NCBI GenBank assembly: GCA_021810175.1
Contig: JAJZJJ010000224.1
Coordinates: forward strand, 1-5,885
DNA length: 5,885 nucleotides
Direction: 5' to 3'
Origin: Acidobacteriota bacterium
GTDB taxonomy: Bacteria; Acidobacteriota; Terriglobia; Terriglobales; Acidobacteriaceae
Below are positions 1 to 5,885 of the stretch, piece by piece. Under the pieces are notes generated by a model that worked only from the letters and a program-made list of their open reading frames with translations, was not told the DNA's origin and made no database searches. The first letter of the stretch is position 1. Every line of letters starts with the position of its first letter. Both the position numbers and the translations under genes were made by a program.

Positions 1-1726
1 AGTAGAGCTTATGCAGACCCTTCTTCTTCTTGTGCCTGCTGGAAGATTCTTCCTTGCTGTGGAACTTCACCTTGGGAGTCTTCTTCTTGTGCCGGCCGCT
101 GGTGTTGGCATTCTGGTTCACTGTATTCGGCGCGGGCCCGGTCTGGGTCATGTCATTGACGGGCATGGGGGCGCTAGCGGCCCGCTGCGCGGCGGGCAAC
201 GGCGTGGTGTTTTTGGGCGCCACGGTGGGCAGACCCCCGTTGTCGTTGGTAGCAGAAGGCCAGACAGCGGGCGCGCCGCCTGCAGTCCCTCCGGGCACCG
301 TTCCGGGCTTGGGGGCTTCCTTGGAATCCGCGGTTGTCCCGACGGGCGGCTGTACGGCCTGGGGCGGCACCGGCTCGTTGGCGCTCCGTTGCGGCGGCGC
401 AGCTTGGCCGGCCGCGTTGTTGTCGTTGTTGTGGATCACTCCGCCGTTCACGTTGTCGCCGGAGACGTCGTTCAACTGCAGGCCGGTGCCCGCGGCGGGA
501 GCAGCCTGTTGATCGCCGGCATTCTGAGACGAGGGCGACGGGTTGTTCTTGGCCGCAGCCATCGCAAGCTCATGCACATCGTTTGAGGTGCCTGGAAGTG
601 AGGGCGCAGGTTTTCCGTCCGGCTTCTGGGCCCACGCAACGTCGGCAATGGACTGCTTCACGACCGTTGGCGCAATGATCTGCGGGGCATCGGTCAGGCT
701 CGGCTCTCCCACATGGGAAGCCTGCACGACGGAGGGGCGTGCGGTCACCAGCAAGACAGCTTTGTACTTGAGATTGACGGGAGCGCGGCTTTGCTCGATG
801 GCCGAGCTCTCCGCAACGGCTTGCTCCGTCGGTTGCGGGACCGGCTGGCCCATCGCCTCCAGCTTGTCGCGCGCATCGTCGGCATGGACAGCCATTGGAT
901 ACTCCAGGATGACGCGATCATAGGCATCGGCGGCGCGGCGCGTATAGAGCTTGAGCAGGCGGGCCTTGGCCGCGGGGTCGAGCTTCATGGTCTGGATGCT
1001 GCGGGCCTGCGCTTCGTAGGCGTCCCCAACGTCCAGCAGGGCGCTATCGATGTGGCTGTACAAAGGATAGGTGTCGATGATGGACTGCAGGCGGGCGATG
1101 GCGCCCGCATAATTCGCCCGCGTCTCATAGAAGTTGCCGATGGCGAATTCATGATCGCCGAGCACCTCCTGCACCTCGCGCAGGCGCTGCTTGGCTTGCG
1201 GAATCAGGCTGGAGTCCGGATACTGCAGAATCATTACGCGGTACTCCTCCTGCGCGCGGGTGGCATTGGTAGGGTCGCGATCCGGTTTCTCCATCTGCCG
1301 GTAATAGATATCGGCAACTTTCATCTGCGCTTCCGCAGCCTCCGGCTTGTCGGGGAAGAACGTAATAAAGTCCTTGTACTCCTCTTCCGCCTGTTGCAGG
1401 GCGGCGGTGCCGCCTTCCTTGTACCAGGTGTCGCCGATGGCCAGCTTGGAGCGCATGGCGTATTCCGAGTCCGGATACGTGTTCAGCAGCGTCTGCAAAT
1501 CGAGCCGGGCGATGTCGAATTTGCCCCGCTTGAGCGCCTTCATGGCGCGATCGAAGAGCTCTTTATCCGGTTGATTGGAGCTGACGCTGGCCAGCGCGTC
1601 ATCCTTCTGGGACAGCGGCTTGTCCTTTTTGTGAAAAATTCCCGCATGGGCCATTCCGCCCGTGAGCAGGACAGCGGCACACAGCGCGGAACAATGGCGC
1701 AGCAAGCGATTTTGGTAACGGCTCAT
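1..1726 (-). CDS. bamD: Outer membrane protein assembly factor BamD (YfiO family), 3' end outside window
   Basis: BamD is a periplasmic TPR-like partner of BamA in inserting beta-barrel proteins into the outer membrane. I translated the minus strand from ATG at 1726 and found 575 codons with no stop before the window edge, so the C-terminus is missing. Residues 1-28 look like a signal peptide ending AHA|G. No lipobox cysteine follows, although classical BamD is a lipoprotein. Residues about 57-290 form five helical repeats, recognisable by YPDS (84-87), FPDK (124-127), YPDS (169-172), YPLYS (220-224) and YPMA (276-279). This is the YfiO/BamD arrangement, including the QMEKPDRD segment between repeats (144-151). 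From about 297 onward there is a Pro/Ala/Asn-rich, probably disordered tail, ending in two basic RHKKK clusters (545-549, 564-569). The start is set by the TAATG overlap with rpe and by an AAGGGG ribosome site. The family call is strong; the role of the tail is unknown. Confidence 0.92.
   Translation of the reverse strand, partial: MSRYQNRLLRHCSALCAAVLLTGGMAHAGIFHKKDKPLSQKDDALASVSSNQPDKELFDRAMKALKRGKFDIARLDLQTLLNTYPDSEYAMRSKLAIGDTWYKEGGTAALQQAEEEYKDFITFFPDKPEAAEAQMKVADIYYRQMEKPDRDPTNATRAQEEYRVMILQYPDSSLIPQAKQRLREVQEVLGDHEFAIGNFYETRANYAGAIARLQSIIDTYPLYSHIDSALLDVGDAYEAQARSIQTMKLDPAAKARLLKLYTRRAADAYDRVILEYPMAVHADDARDKLEAMGQPVPQPTEQAVAESSAIEQSRAPVNLKYKAVLLVTARPSVVQASHVGEPSLTDAPQIIAPTVVKQSIADVAWAQKPDGKPAPSLPGTSNDVHELAMAAAKNNPSPSSQNAGDQQAAPAAGTGLQLNDVSGDNVNGGVIHNNDNNAAGQAAPPQRSANEPVPPQAVQPPVGTTADSKEAPKPGTVPGGTAGGAPAVWPSATNDNGGLPTVAPKNTTPLPAAQRAASAPMPVNDMTQTGPAPNTVNQNANTSGRHKKKTPKVKFHSKEESSSRHKKKKGLHKLY
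23..93 (-). repeat. Direct repeat encoding two RHKKK clusters in the BamD tail
   Basis: The 14-base string cttcttcttgtgcc occurs at 23-36 and again at 80-93, 57 bases (19 codons) apart and in the same frame. On the minus strand both copies encode His-Lys-Lys-Lys preceded by Arg. The left copy has one more Lys codon. It is a small in-frame coding repeat in the low-complexity tail, not a mobile element. Confidence 0.6.
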
Positions 1727-2496
1727 TATGAATTCCCCTTGGCAGACTTTTTCCATTTCCCCGCGGCCGCCGGAGGTCTGCGATTCTCCGCCGGCTTTGC
1801 GTTCTCGATCTTTTTTGGTTCCGCAGCCGGCTCGCCCGCGGCATTCCGCGCGGCCTGGAGCAGCTTGCGTGCATTCTCTTCCGGATGTCCGTCGCCAAAC
1901 ACCGCGCTTCCCGCAACCAGCAACTCGGCCCCGGACTCCACCACTTGAGCGATGGTATCCTCCGCAATGCCGCCATCCAATTCCACGCGGTAATGCAAGC
2001 CCATCGTCTGTCTCATTTCACATAGACGCCGGACCTTGTCCAACGTAAACGGAAGAAATTTCTGACCGCCAAACCCCGGGTTCACGCTCATCACCAGAAC
2101 GTGATGCACCATGGGGAGAACGTGCACCAGCAGATCCACCGGCGTTGCAGGATTCACGACAACGCCCGGCTGCATTCCATGCTGGATGATCAATTCGAGC
2201 GAACGATGCAGATGCCGGCATGCCTCGTAATGCACGCTCGCCCAGTTGGCCCCGGCATCCGCCAGCGCGGGAATGAACTCGTCGGGGTTCTCGATCATCA
2301 AATGACAGTCCAGAGGCAGCTTTGTCGCTTTGCGCAGCGAAGCTACGACGGGCGGCCCAATCGTGATGTTCGGAACGAAATGTCCGTCCATTACATCCAC
2401 ATGGATCACCGTTCCTCCGCCGCGCTCAGCGGCCTGGATTTGGTCCGCGAGGCGCGCAAAGTCGGCGGAAAGGATAGACGGTGCCAGCTCGATCAC
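1726..2496 (-). CDS. rpe: Ribulose-phosphate 3-epimerase
   Basis: This cytoplasmic enzyme interconverts D-ribulose 5-phosphate and D-xylulose 5-phosphate in the pentose phosphate pathway. It is a TIM barrel using a divalent metal. Family signatures run in order: APSILSADF (5-13), HVDVMDGHFVPN (32-43), DCHLMIENP (63-71), SVNPGFGGQKF (137-147), ELDGGI (172-177) and VAGSAVFG (194-201). The expected metal ligands and catalytic acids are present: His32, Asp34, His65 and Asp174. The protein has 256 residues against the usual 215-230. The excess is a tail from about 218 rich in Ala, Pro, Glu and Lys that lies outside the barrel. The start is GTG, 15 bases after the glycosyltransferase stop, with no convincing Shine-Dalgarno. 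It is chosen because the conserved N-terminus begins there. The stop shares one base with the bamD start. Confidence 0.97.
   Translation of the reverse strand: MIELAPSILSADFARLADQIQAAERGGGTVIHVDVMDGHFVPNITIGPPVVASLRKATKLPLDCHLMIENPDEFIPALADAGANWASVHYEACRHLHRSLELIIQHGMQPGVVVNPATPVDLLVHVLPMVHHVLVMSVNPGFGGQKFLPFTLDKVRRLCEMRQTMGLHYRVELDGGIAEDTIAQVVESGAELLVAGSAVFGDGHPEENARKLLQAARNAAGEPAAEPKKIENAKPAENRRPPAAAGKWKKSAKGNS
1735..1740 (-). promoter_or_regulatory. Ribosome binding site for bamD
   Basis: On the minus strand AAGGGG lies eight bases before the ATG at 1726, inside the last codons of rpe. It is the clearest Shine-Dalgarno match among the operon junctions and supports this bamD start. With the TAATG stop/start overlap, it suggests that ribosomes finishing rpe can re-initiate on bamD. 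Confidence 0.65.
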
Positions 2497-2511
2497 GATA
2501 ATTTCAGTCTA

Positions 2512-4203
2512 TCAGCGGCGCGCGGGATCGGACAGCGGACAGGGCAGGCGTCCGTGGGTCTGGATGAGTGTCCACCCTGCAGCGAGAGCGTGCGCCTGCT
2601 CCCGGCAGGGCAACAGGAAAAAGATAGCGTGCGGCGCGAAATAGTCGCTGGCTTCCGCACCTGGAACCAGACCGGCGACGGGATAGTGCTTCATCAGATC
2701 CGGGGGCAGCCAGGGCTGACCGCCGAGCGCCTGCGGCGGAGGGCCGTCGAGCACGATTGCGTCGAACTTCTCTTGATCGACTTCCGCCCTGATTTCGGCC
2801 ACCAGGGGACGCCGAATTTGCGGATCGTTGGGACGCAGCGCGTCATGCAACGCCGCAATATCGGGGTGCCATTCCTTCCCGGCCCGCACGGCCTCGTAGG
2901 GGCTGGCAGGCACAAAAACGTCGCCCGGGAAACCGCGAATCCAGGTGGACAGGGCCTCGTGGGATGCGACGAGCGCGGGTTGTGGAACAAGATCATGCGG
3001 ATAGTAGACCCAACTGACGACCTGCAGACCGGCGGCTGCGAGCAAAAGGATGCGAGCCGGTTCGCGCCCTGGCTTCTGCGCAAGCCACGCGTCGAGTCGC
3101 CCGAAGCAGATCCCAAAGATCACCGCAGCGACGGCGTAGAACGGCATGGCCGTGTTGTCGGTGGCGCCACCGTGCCCCTGCAGAAACCAGCAAAGGGCCA
3201 ACGTGGAGGCACCCGCCAGCAGGTAGAAAGTTTGCACGGGAGTGCCGTTCGAGTTCCGCCATTGACTGGGCAAGGCTTTCCAGGTGCGGGTACATGCCAG
3301 CGCAATGACGATCAGCGCAATTCCGAAGGGAGCAATCACCTTCGACGGGAGGAAGAAAACCAATGGACGCAAAAGCAGGTCGGTGTTCGCGTGAGGAACG
3401 GTGAAGGCATAGAACCAGAACCAGCCGTGGGTGACGTGATCCAGCAGGCGTGTGGCAACGGCCGCCATCAACAGCAGACTGCCCACTCCCATCAGCATCC
3501 TGCGGGGACGCTTCCAGTCCCAGCACAGCATGACGAGGCCGAGCGGCAGAATGGTCTGCTTGACGAGAAACGCCAGCGCCCAGGCCAGAGCGGCAACCGC
3601 GGGATGCAGGCGGCGGGTGCACATCAAAGCCAGCAGGAGCAGCAGGACATAAAACGAGTCCAGCCGCGCCAGATCGAACCACTCGCGTGTCCACGGATAG
3701 AGCGAAGCGTAGACGGCGGCGGCGGCGAAGGACGAGAGATGTCTGCGCCTCAGGCTCCCAGCAGTGTCAAACAGAACGAAGGCATAAATGACTGCCAGGG
3801 AGGCGCAGGTACTCAGCAGAGAAAGCAGGCGCAAGGGAAAAAAGCTTGCGCCAAGCCAGCGGACCATCCATCCCGAGACGTAGTAGTACGCAGGCGCATA
3901 CATGTACGGGATGAATGTGAAGTTGGGCCGGACATAGATGGGCAGGCCATGCGCGACGCGCTGCGCCGCAAGCAGCATCGGTCCTTCCAACTGCTCCAGC
4001 AAATAGGGGTAGTGCAGCCGGCGCACTCCAGCCGAGAGGAAGAGCAGAATAGGCACACTGGCGAGCAGGAAGACCAGCCACTCCCCCAGGGCGAGCGCGC
4101 GCGACTGGCCGCCCTGGGGCGCGGAAGCGACCGAGGCCCCGGCGGGCTGGGGCTCAGCGAGCAACGCGCCGTGTGCTTGCTGCGAATGGGGAGAGCCTGT
4201 CAC
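2512..4203 (-). CDS. Polytopic membrane glycosyltransferase, GT-C fold (GT39/ArnT/RgtA-like)
   Basis: This is an inner membrane protein of 563 residues. It resembles GT-C enzymes, which move sugars from polyprenyl-phosphate donors to lipid, glycan or protein acceptors on the periplasmic side. After a polar N-terminus and a first membrane span (about 41-60) comes a loop with acidic residues and the pattern EGPMLLAAQRVAHGLPIY (73-90). It resembles the catalytic first loop of this superfamily. Further hydrophobic spans lie near 121-145, 156-171, 183-195, 203-228, 236-251, 281-304, 325-341, 352-370 and 383-401. The segment GGATDNTAMPFYA (345-357) resembles the conserved G..NxxxP motif in a late membrane helix. 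Residues from about 402 on form a soluble domain of roughly 160 residues with no motif I recognise. Start is GTG, in a four-base GTGA overlap with the upstream stop. Donor and acceptor cannot be told from sequence; a related DUF2029-type mannosyltransferase is an alternative. Confidence 0.82.
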   Translation of the reverse strand: MTGSPHSQQAHGALLAEPQPAGASVASAPQGGQSRALALGEWLVFLLASVPILLFLSAGVRRLHYPYLLEQLEGPMLLAAQRVAHGLPIYVRPNFTFIPYMYAPAYYYVSGWMVRWLGASFFPLRLLSLLSTCASLAVIYAFVLFDTAGSLRRRHLSSFAAAAVYASLYPWTREWFDLARLDSFYVLLLLLALMCTRRLHPAVAALAWALAFLVKQTILPLGLVMLCWDWKRPRRMLMGVGSLLLMAAVATRLLDHVTHGWFWFYAFTVPHANTDLLLRPLVFFLPSKVIAPFGIALIVIALACTRTWKALPSQWRNSNGTPVQTFYLLAGASTLALCWFLQGHGGATDNTAMPFYAVAAVIFGICFGRLDAWLAQKPGREPARILLLAAAGLQVVSWVYYPHDLVPQPALVASHEALSTWIRGFPGDVFVPASPYEAVRAGKEWHPDIAALHDALRPNDPQIRRPLVAEIRAEVDQEKFDAIVLDGPPPQALGGQPWLPPDLMKHYPVAGLVPGAEASDYFAPHAIFFLLPCREQAHALAAGWTLIQTHGRLPCPLSDPARR

Positions 4204-5603
4204 GGCTGTTGAAATACTCCTGGAGATCCGGCCGGCACCGATTCCGCTCCTTGAGACTGCTCTTTTTGTCCGCAGAAGACCCTGGATATTCCCCGCAGAA
4301 TGCGCGACAGGGGAAACATGTTCTCCTCAGCGGATGACCGCGCTCGATGGCTATCTTTTGTCTCCTCGCGGAAAAATATTTCGCCGGTGCGTCGGGCCGG
4401 AGGACGGTAGTACCAGCGGGCCAGCAGCCCAAGATGCTCGGCCAACTGTTCGGCGGGAAGCTTGGTGGCGCGGATTTCATTTTCCAGCTCGTCCAGTACA
4501 GCCTGGAGCCGCTGCTCGAGAACGCCGCGCGCCAGCCTCGCCGGGCCCGGTGCAGCTGCGGCGGTGGCAGGCGGTTCGTCCAGAGGAGTCGGTTCCAGCA
4601 TGGTTGGATGGGCAAAAAGCGAAGTTGAGCCTGCCCGCTCATTGGGATGGCGCATTCCTTCCACGGAGTAGCGGCCTGGGCCCGCGATGCGGCCACCTCG
4701 CACCAGGTAGAGGGCGACCTCGGTGGCTTCCGTTTTGATGGCGCGGTTCGACATCTTTTCCGTCCGGTGCGCCACTTCAATCCCCTGTCGAACCGCAGGC
4801 TGAACAATCACTGCGTCCAGTTCAGCCAACGGATGCACGAGCGGAGCCACTTCCTGCGCGACCGCCTTCAGCTTCTGCACCCGTTGATGCAGCCTCGCCG
4901 CCTTCTCAAAATCGAGCCCGGCGGAAGCCGCATCGCGTTCCCGCTCACACTGCGCAATGGTCCAGGCGCCGCGCGAGGCAAAGTACTCGCGCACCTGCCG
5001 GGCCTCTTCCGCATAGCGCGCATCCGTGCATCCGCGAAAACACGGCGCCAGGCACATTTTCATTTCGGAGTAGATGCAGCCCGGAAATTCCGGATCGGGA
5101 TGCAGTTCTTCCGTGCAGCGGCGCAGTTCGAAAAAATTCAGCGAATCTTCCAGATATCGCTCCGCCGCCGCGCGAGAAGGGAAAGGTCCATACGTGGAGG
5201 CGAGCGAGCGCTGGGTCACACGGTTGGTAACATACACGCGGGGATAAGCATTTTCCGCTGCCATTCGCAGCAGAGCCGGTGGACGAAGGTGGAGATGCTG
5301 CCGCACGCGCTCGCTGCAGAAGCGCCGCACCGACTGAAGCAGCAGTAGAGACGTGGCGAATTCCGAACCAACCTCAGAATAGGCAAGCCGTACCGCGCGT
5401 CCGCCCAGATGCAACCGCTTGCCGCCGGTAAAGCTGGGCGCGAGAAGCCTCCGCATGCGGCGGCGCAGATTGGCGGTTTTGGAGATGTAAGGTTCGCTGT
5501 GCTGCTCCGCGCCAAAGAGCGCGAAGACGGCGGCGCGTGCGGGCAGCGCCTGCAGCCACGTATCCAGTGCATCGCCGGGTATATCGAGCGAGTGTTCCAG
5601 CAC
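4200..5603 (-). CDS. UvrC-like protein: degenerate GIY-YIG domain, Fe-S cysteines and UVR motif, no second nuclease
   Basis: From GTG at 5603 the protein has 467 residues. The N-terminus resembles the GIY-YIG nuclease domain of UvrC/Cho: AAVFALF (24-30) stands for GVY, and PYISKTANLRRR (38-49) for YIGKxxNLRxR. Tyr39, Arg49 and Glu81 match catalytic positions by eye. The GIY tyrosine is Phe27, and no Asn is seen at the final site. YGPFPS (138-143) leads into Cys163, Cys176, Cys184 and Cys188, spaced like the cysteines that hold the Fe-S cluster in UvrC. A UVR helix pair (UvrB-binding type) follows at about 219-248. The C-terminus has RWYYR (396-400), GEIFF (407-411) and RILRGISRVF (434-443), seen in acidobacterial relatives. 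The RNase H-like and HhH domains of full UvrC are absent. The frame stays open to an ATG at 5831, but that stretch covers a terminator hairpin and lacks the local codon bias, so the later GTG is preferred. Activity is unproven. Confidence 0.8.
   Translation of the reverse strand: MLEHSLDIPGDALDTWLQALPARAAVFALFGAEQHSEPYISKTANLRRRMRRLLAPSFTGGKRLHLGGRAVRLAYSEVGSEFATSLLLLQSVRRFCSERVRQHLHLRPPALLRMAAENAYPRVYVTNRVTQRSLASTYGPFPSRAAAERYLEDSLNFFELRRCTEELHPDPEFPGCIYSEMKMCLAPCFRGCTDARYAEEARQVREYFASRGAWTIAQCERERDAASAGLDFEKAARLHQRVQKLKAVAQEVAPLVHPLAELDAVIVQPAVRQGIEVAHRTEKMSNRAIKTEATEVALYLVRGGRIAGPGRYSVEGMRHPNERAGSTSLFAHPTMLEPTPLDEPPATAAAAPGPARLARGVLEQRLQAVLDELENEIRATKLPAEQLAEHLGLLARWYYRPPARRTGEIFFREETKDSHRARSSAEENMFPLSRILRGISRVFCGQKEQSQGAESVPAGSPGVFQQP
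4217..4221 (-). promoter_or_regulatory. Possible ribosome binding site for the glycosyltransferase gene
   Basis: On the minus strand AGGAG lies 13 bases before the GTG at 4203, within the last codons of the UvrC-like gene. The spacing is longer than ideal, so initiation may depend more on the GTGA overlap with the upstream stop. Confidence 0.35.
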
Positions 5604-5615
5604 AGATCGATTGTA
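5604..5615 (-). promoter_or_regulatory. Possible -10 element placed for a leaderless transcript of the UvrC-like gene
   Basis: On the minus strand TACAAT (5610-5615) is one base away from the TATAAT consensus. It is followed by six bases and then GTG at 5603. Transcription would begin at or next to the start codon, which fits the absence of a Shine-Dalgarno. No good -35 hexamer is seen at 16-18 bases upstream. This is inference from position only. Confidence 0.4.
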
Positions 5616-5743
5616 GTCAACGGAATGTTTGCGGGCGTGCAAGAGCAAACCGGCGGAAGAATAAAAGAGGCTCCGCCATCCCGAGCGAGCCTGGCGAGGC
5701 GAAAGGTACGCTCGTGTTGCCGCGAAGATCGGCCAGGGTGTTT

Positions 5744-5769
5744 CCCAGGTCTCAAAAGAGAGACCTGGG
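5744..5769. repeat. Perfect 10-bp inverted repeat with 6-base loop
   Basis: cccaggtctc (5744-5753) and gagacctggg (5760-5769) are exact reverse complements around the loop aaaaga. There is no T-tract after either arm, so it is not a typical intrinsic terminator. It could be an RNA hairpin in a leader, a protein-binding palindrome, or a repeat unit present elsewhere in the genome. Confidence 0.75.
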
Positions 5770-5792
5770 GCCCTAGGAGTCTGTCGGGGATA

Positions 5793-5826
5793 GAAAAAGC
5801 CGACGATGAAAGGTGTCGGCTTTTTC
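5793..5826. terminator. Bidirectional intrinsic terminator-like hairpin
   Basis: gaaaaagccgac (5793-5804) and gtcggctttttc (5815-5826) pair perfectly over 12 bases around a 10-base loop. The GC-rich core is next to the loop, and the stem has an A-tract on one side and a T-tract on the other. This is the standard shape of a rho-independent terminator on either strand. It makes translation from the ATG at 5831 across it unlikely, and would insulate the operon from transcription entering from the right. Confidence 0.75.
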
Positions 5827-5838
5827 TTCATCGGCTTT

Positions 5839-5850
5839 TAAGATGTGTTC
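5839..5850 (+). promoter_or_regulatory. Possible -10 element for the plus-strand ORF at 5851
   Basis: TAAGAT (5839-5844) matches four of six bases of the -10 consensus. It ends six bases before the ATG at 5851, the same spacing as on the minus side. No -35 or Shine-Dalgarno is apparent. Weak on its own. Confidence 0.25.
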
Positions 5851-5885
5851 ATGGGTAAGAGCTTCCGCGCCGACGAACTGAATCA
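5851..5885 (+). CDS. Possible start of a divergent gene, truncated by the window
   Basis: ATG at 5851 opens a frame reading MGKSFRADELN and then leaves the window. Only eleven full codons are visible, and most end in G or C (AAG AGC TTC CGC GCC GAC), as the real genes here do. The two minus-strand frames open to the edge show poorer third-position bias, and the remaining one is closed by a stop at 5883-5885. I do not recognise the product. The alternative is the tail of a minus-strand gene ending at TGA 5849-5851 (reading RRRGSSYP), which would fit the terminator that follows it. Confidence 0.4.
   Translation, partial: MGKSFRADELN

Larger units (their letters stand above)
5604..5850. other. 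Intergenic regulatory region between the UvrC-like gene and a possible divergent gene
   Basis: About 247 bases in which no coding region can be supported. Its codon third positions in the frame of the downstream gene are clearly less GC-rich than in the gene itself. It contains two perfect inverted repeats, an alternative pairing, and a -10-like hexamer at each edge pointing outward. Part of it (5604-5792) would be the leader of the operon if transcription started near the hairpins rather than at 5610-5615. Confidence 0.5.

Noticed and set aside
11..586. Plus-strand open frames with Gly/Val/Arg-rich translations
   Set aside because: These are mirror frames of the low-complexity bamD tail. 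The composition comes from the Pro/Ala/Asn codons on the other strand.
713..1948. A 411-codon open frame on the plus strand
   Set aside because: It is antisense to bamD and the end of rpe. The minus-strand proteins have clear family signatures, and this translation has none.
2101..4212. A 703-codon open frame on the plus strand
   Set aside because: It lies antisense to the glycosyltransferase and the start of rpe, both well supported. Its translation is rich in Arg, Gln, Gly and His with no motif, as expected from the mirror frame of GC-rich coding DNA.
5640..5725. Further short inverted repeats (six-base arms such as ggcgga/tccgcc and cgagcg/cgctcg on the minus strand)
   Set aside because: Short arms with long loops are common by chance in GC-rich DNA, and there is no T-tract or other support.
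5604..5885. Tail of a minus-strand gene entering from the right, possibly ending at TGA 5849-5851 or reading through to TAG 5773-5775
   Set aside because: The TGA frame shows poor GC bias at third positions, and the longer frame would run through the terminator hairpin. Not excluded, because only about 35 bases are visible, but the plus-strand reading fits the local codon bias better.
1..5885. Mobile elements, CRISPR arrays, tRNA or rRNA genes
   Set aside because: No transposase or integrase motifs, no spaced direct repeats of CRISPR size, and no tRNA or rRNA signature were seen on either strand.

Overview
The window looks like a GC-rich genome of the phylum Acidobacteriota (Terriglobia-like). 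This is inferred from protein family traits recalled from memory, not from a search. The traits are a short UvrC-like protein of a type common in that phylum and a BamD whose mature N-terminus (LSQKDDALASVSSNQPDK) has the acidobacterial look. All four clear genes lie on the minus strand and are packed like an operon, read from right to left.

Right end (about 5604-5850): a non-coding stretch of about 250 bases. It holds a 12-bp terminator-like hairpin that works in both orientations (5793-5826), an alternative hairpin that uses one of its arms (5795-5839), and a second perfect 10-bp inverted repeat (5744-5769). The first 35 bases of a possible plus-strand gene start at 5851 and leave the window. 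If that gene is real, the region separates two divergent genes. Each has a -10-like hexamer exactly six bases before its start codon, as in leaderless transcripts.

Operon: (1) A UvrC-like protein, best start GTG at 5603, with a degenerate GIY-YIG domain, the four UvrC Fe-S cysteines and a UVR motif, but no second nuclease or HhH region. (2) A polytopic GT-C (GT39/ArnT-like) glycosyltransferase, overlapping gene 1 by four bases (GTGA). (3) Ribulose-phosphate 3-epimerase (rpe), 15 bases further on, with all catalytic residues and an added Ala/Pro/Lys-rich tail. (4) bamD, the outer membrane assembly factor, sharing one base with the rpe stop (TAATG). It has a signal peptide without a lipobox and a C-terminal tail of about 280 residues that is still open at base 1.

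The operon mixes nucleic-acid repair-like, envelope glycosylation, pentose phosphate and outer membrane assembly functions. The tight spacing and overlaps suggest co-transcription and coupled translation. No obvious shared pathway follows from the sequence. No mobile element, CRISPR array, tRNA or rRNA was seen.
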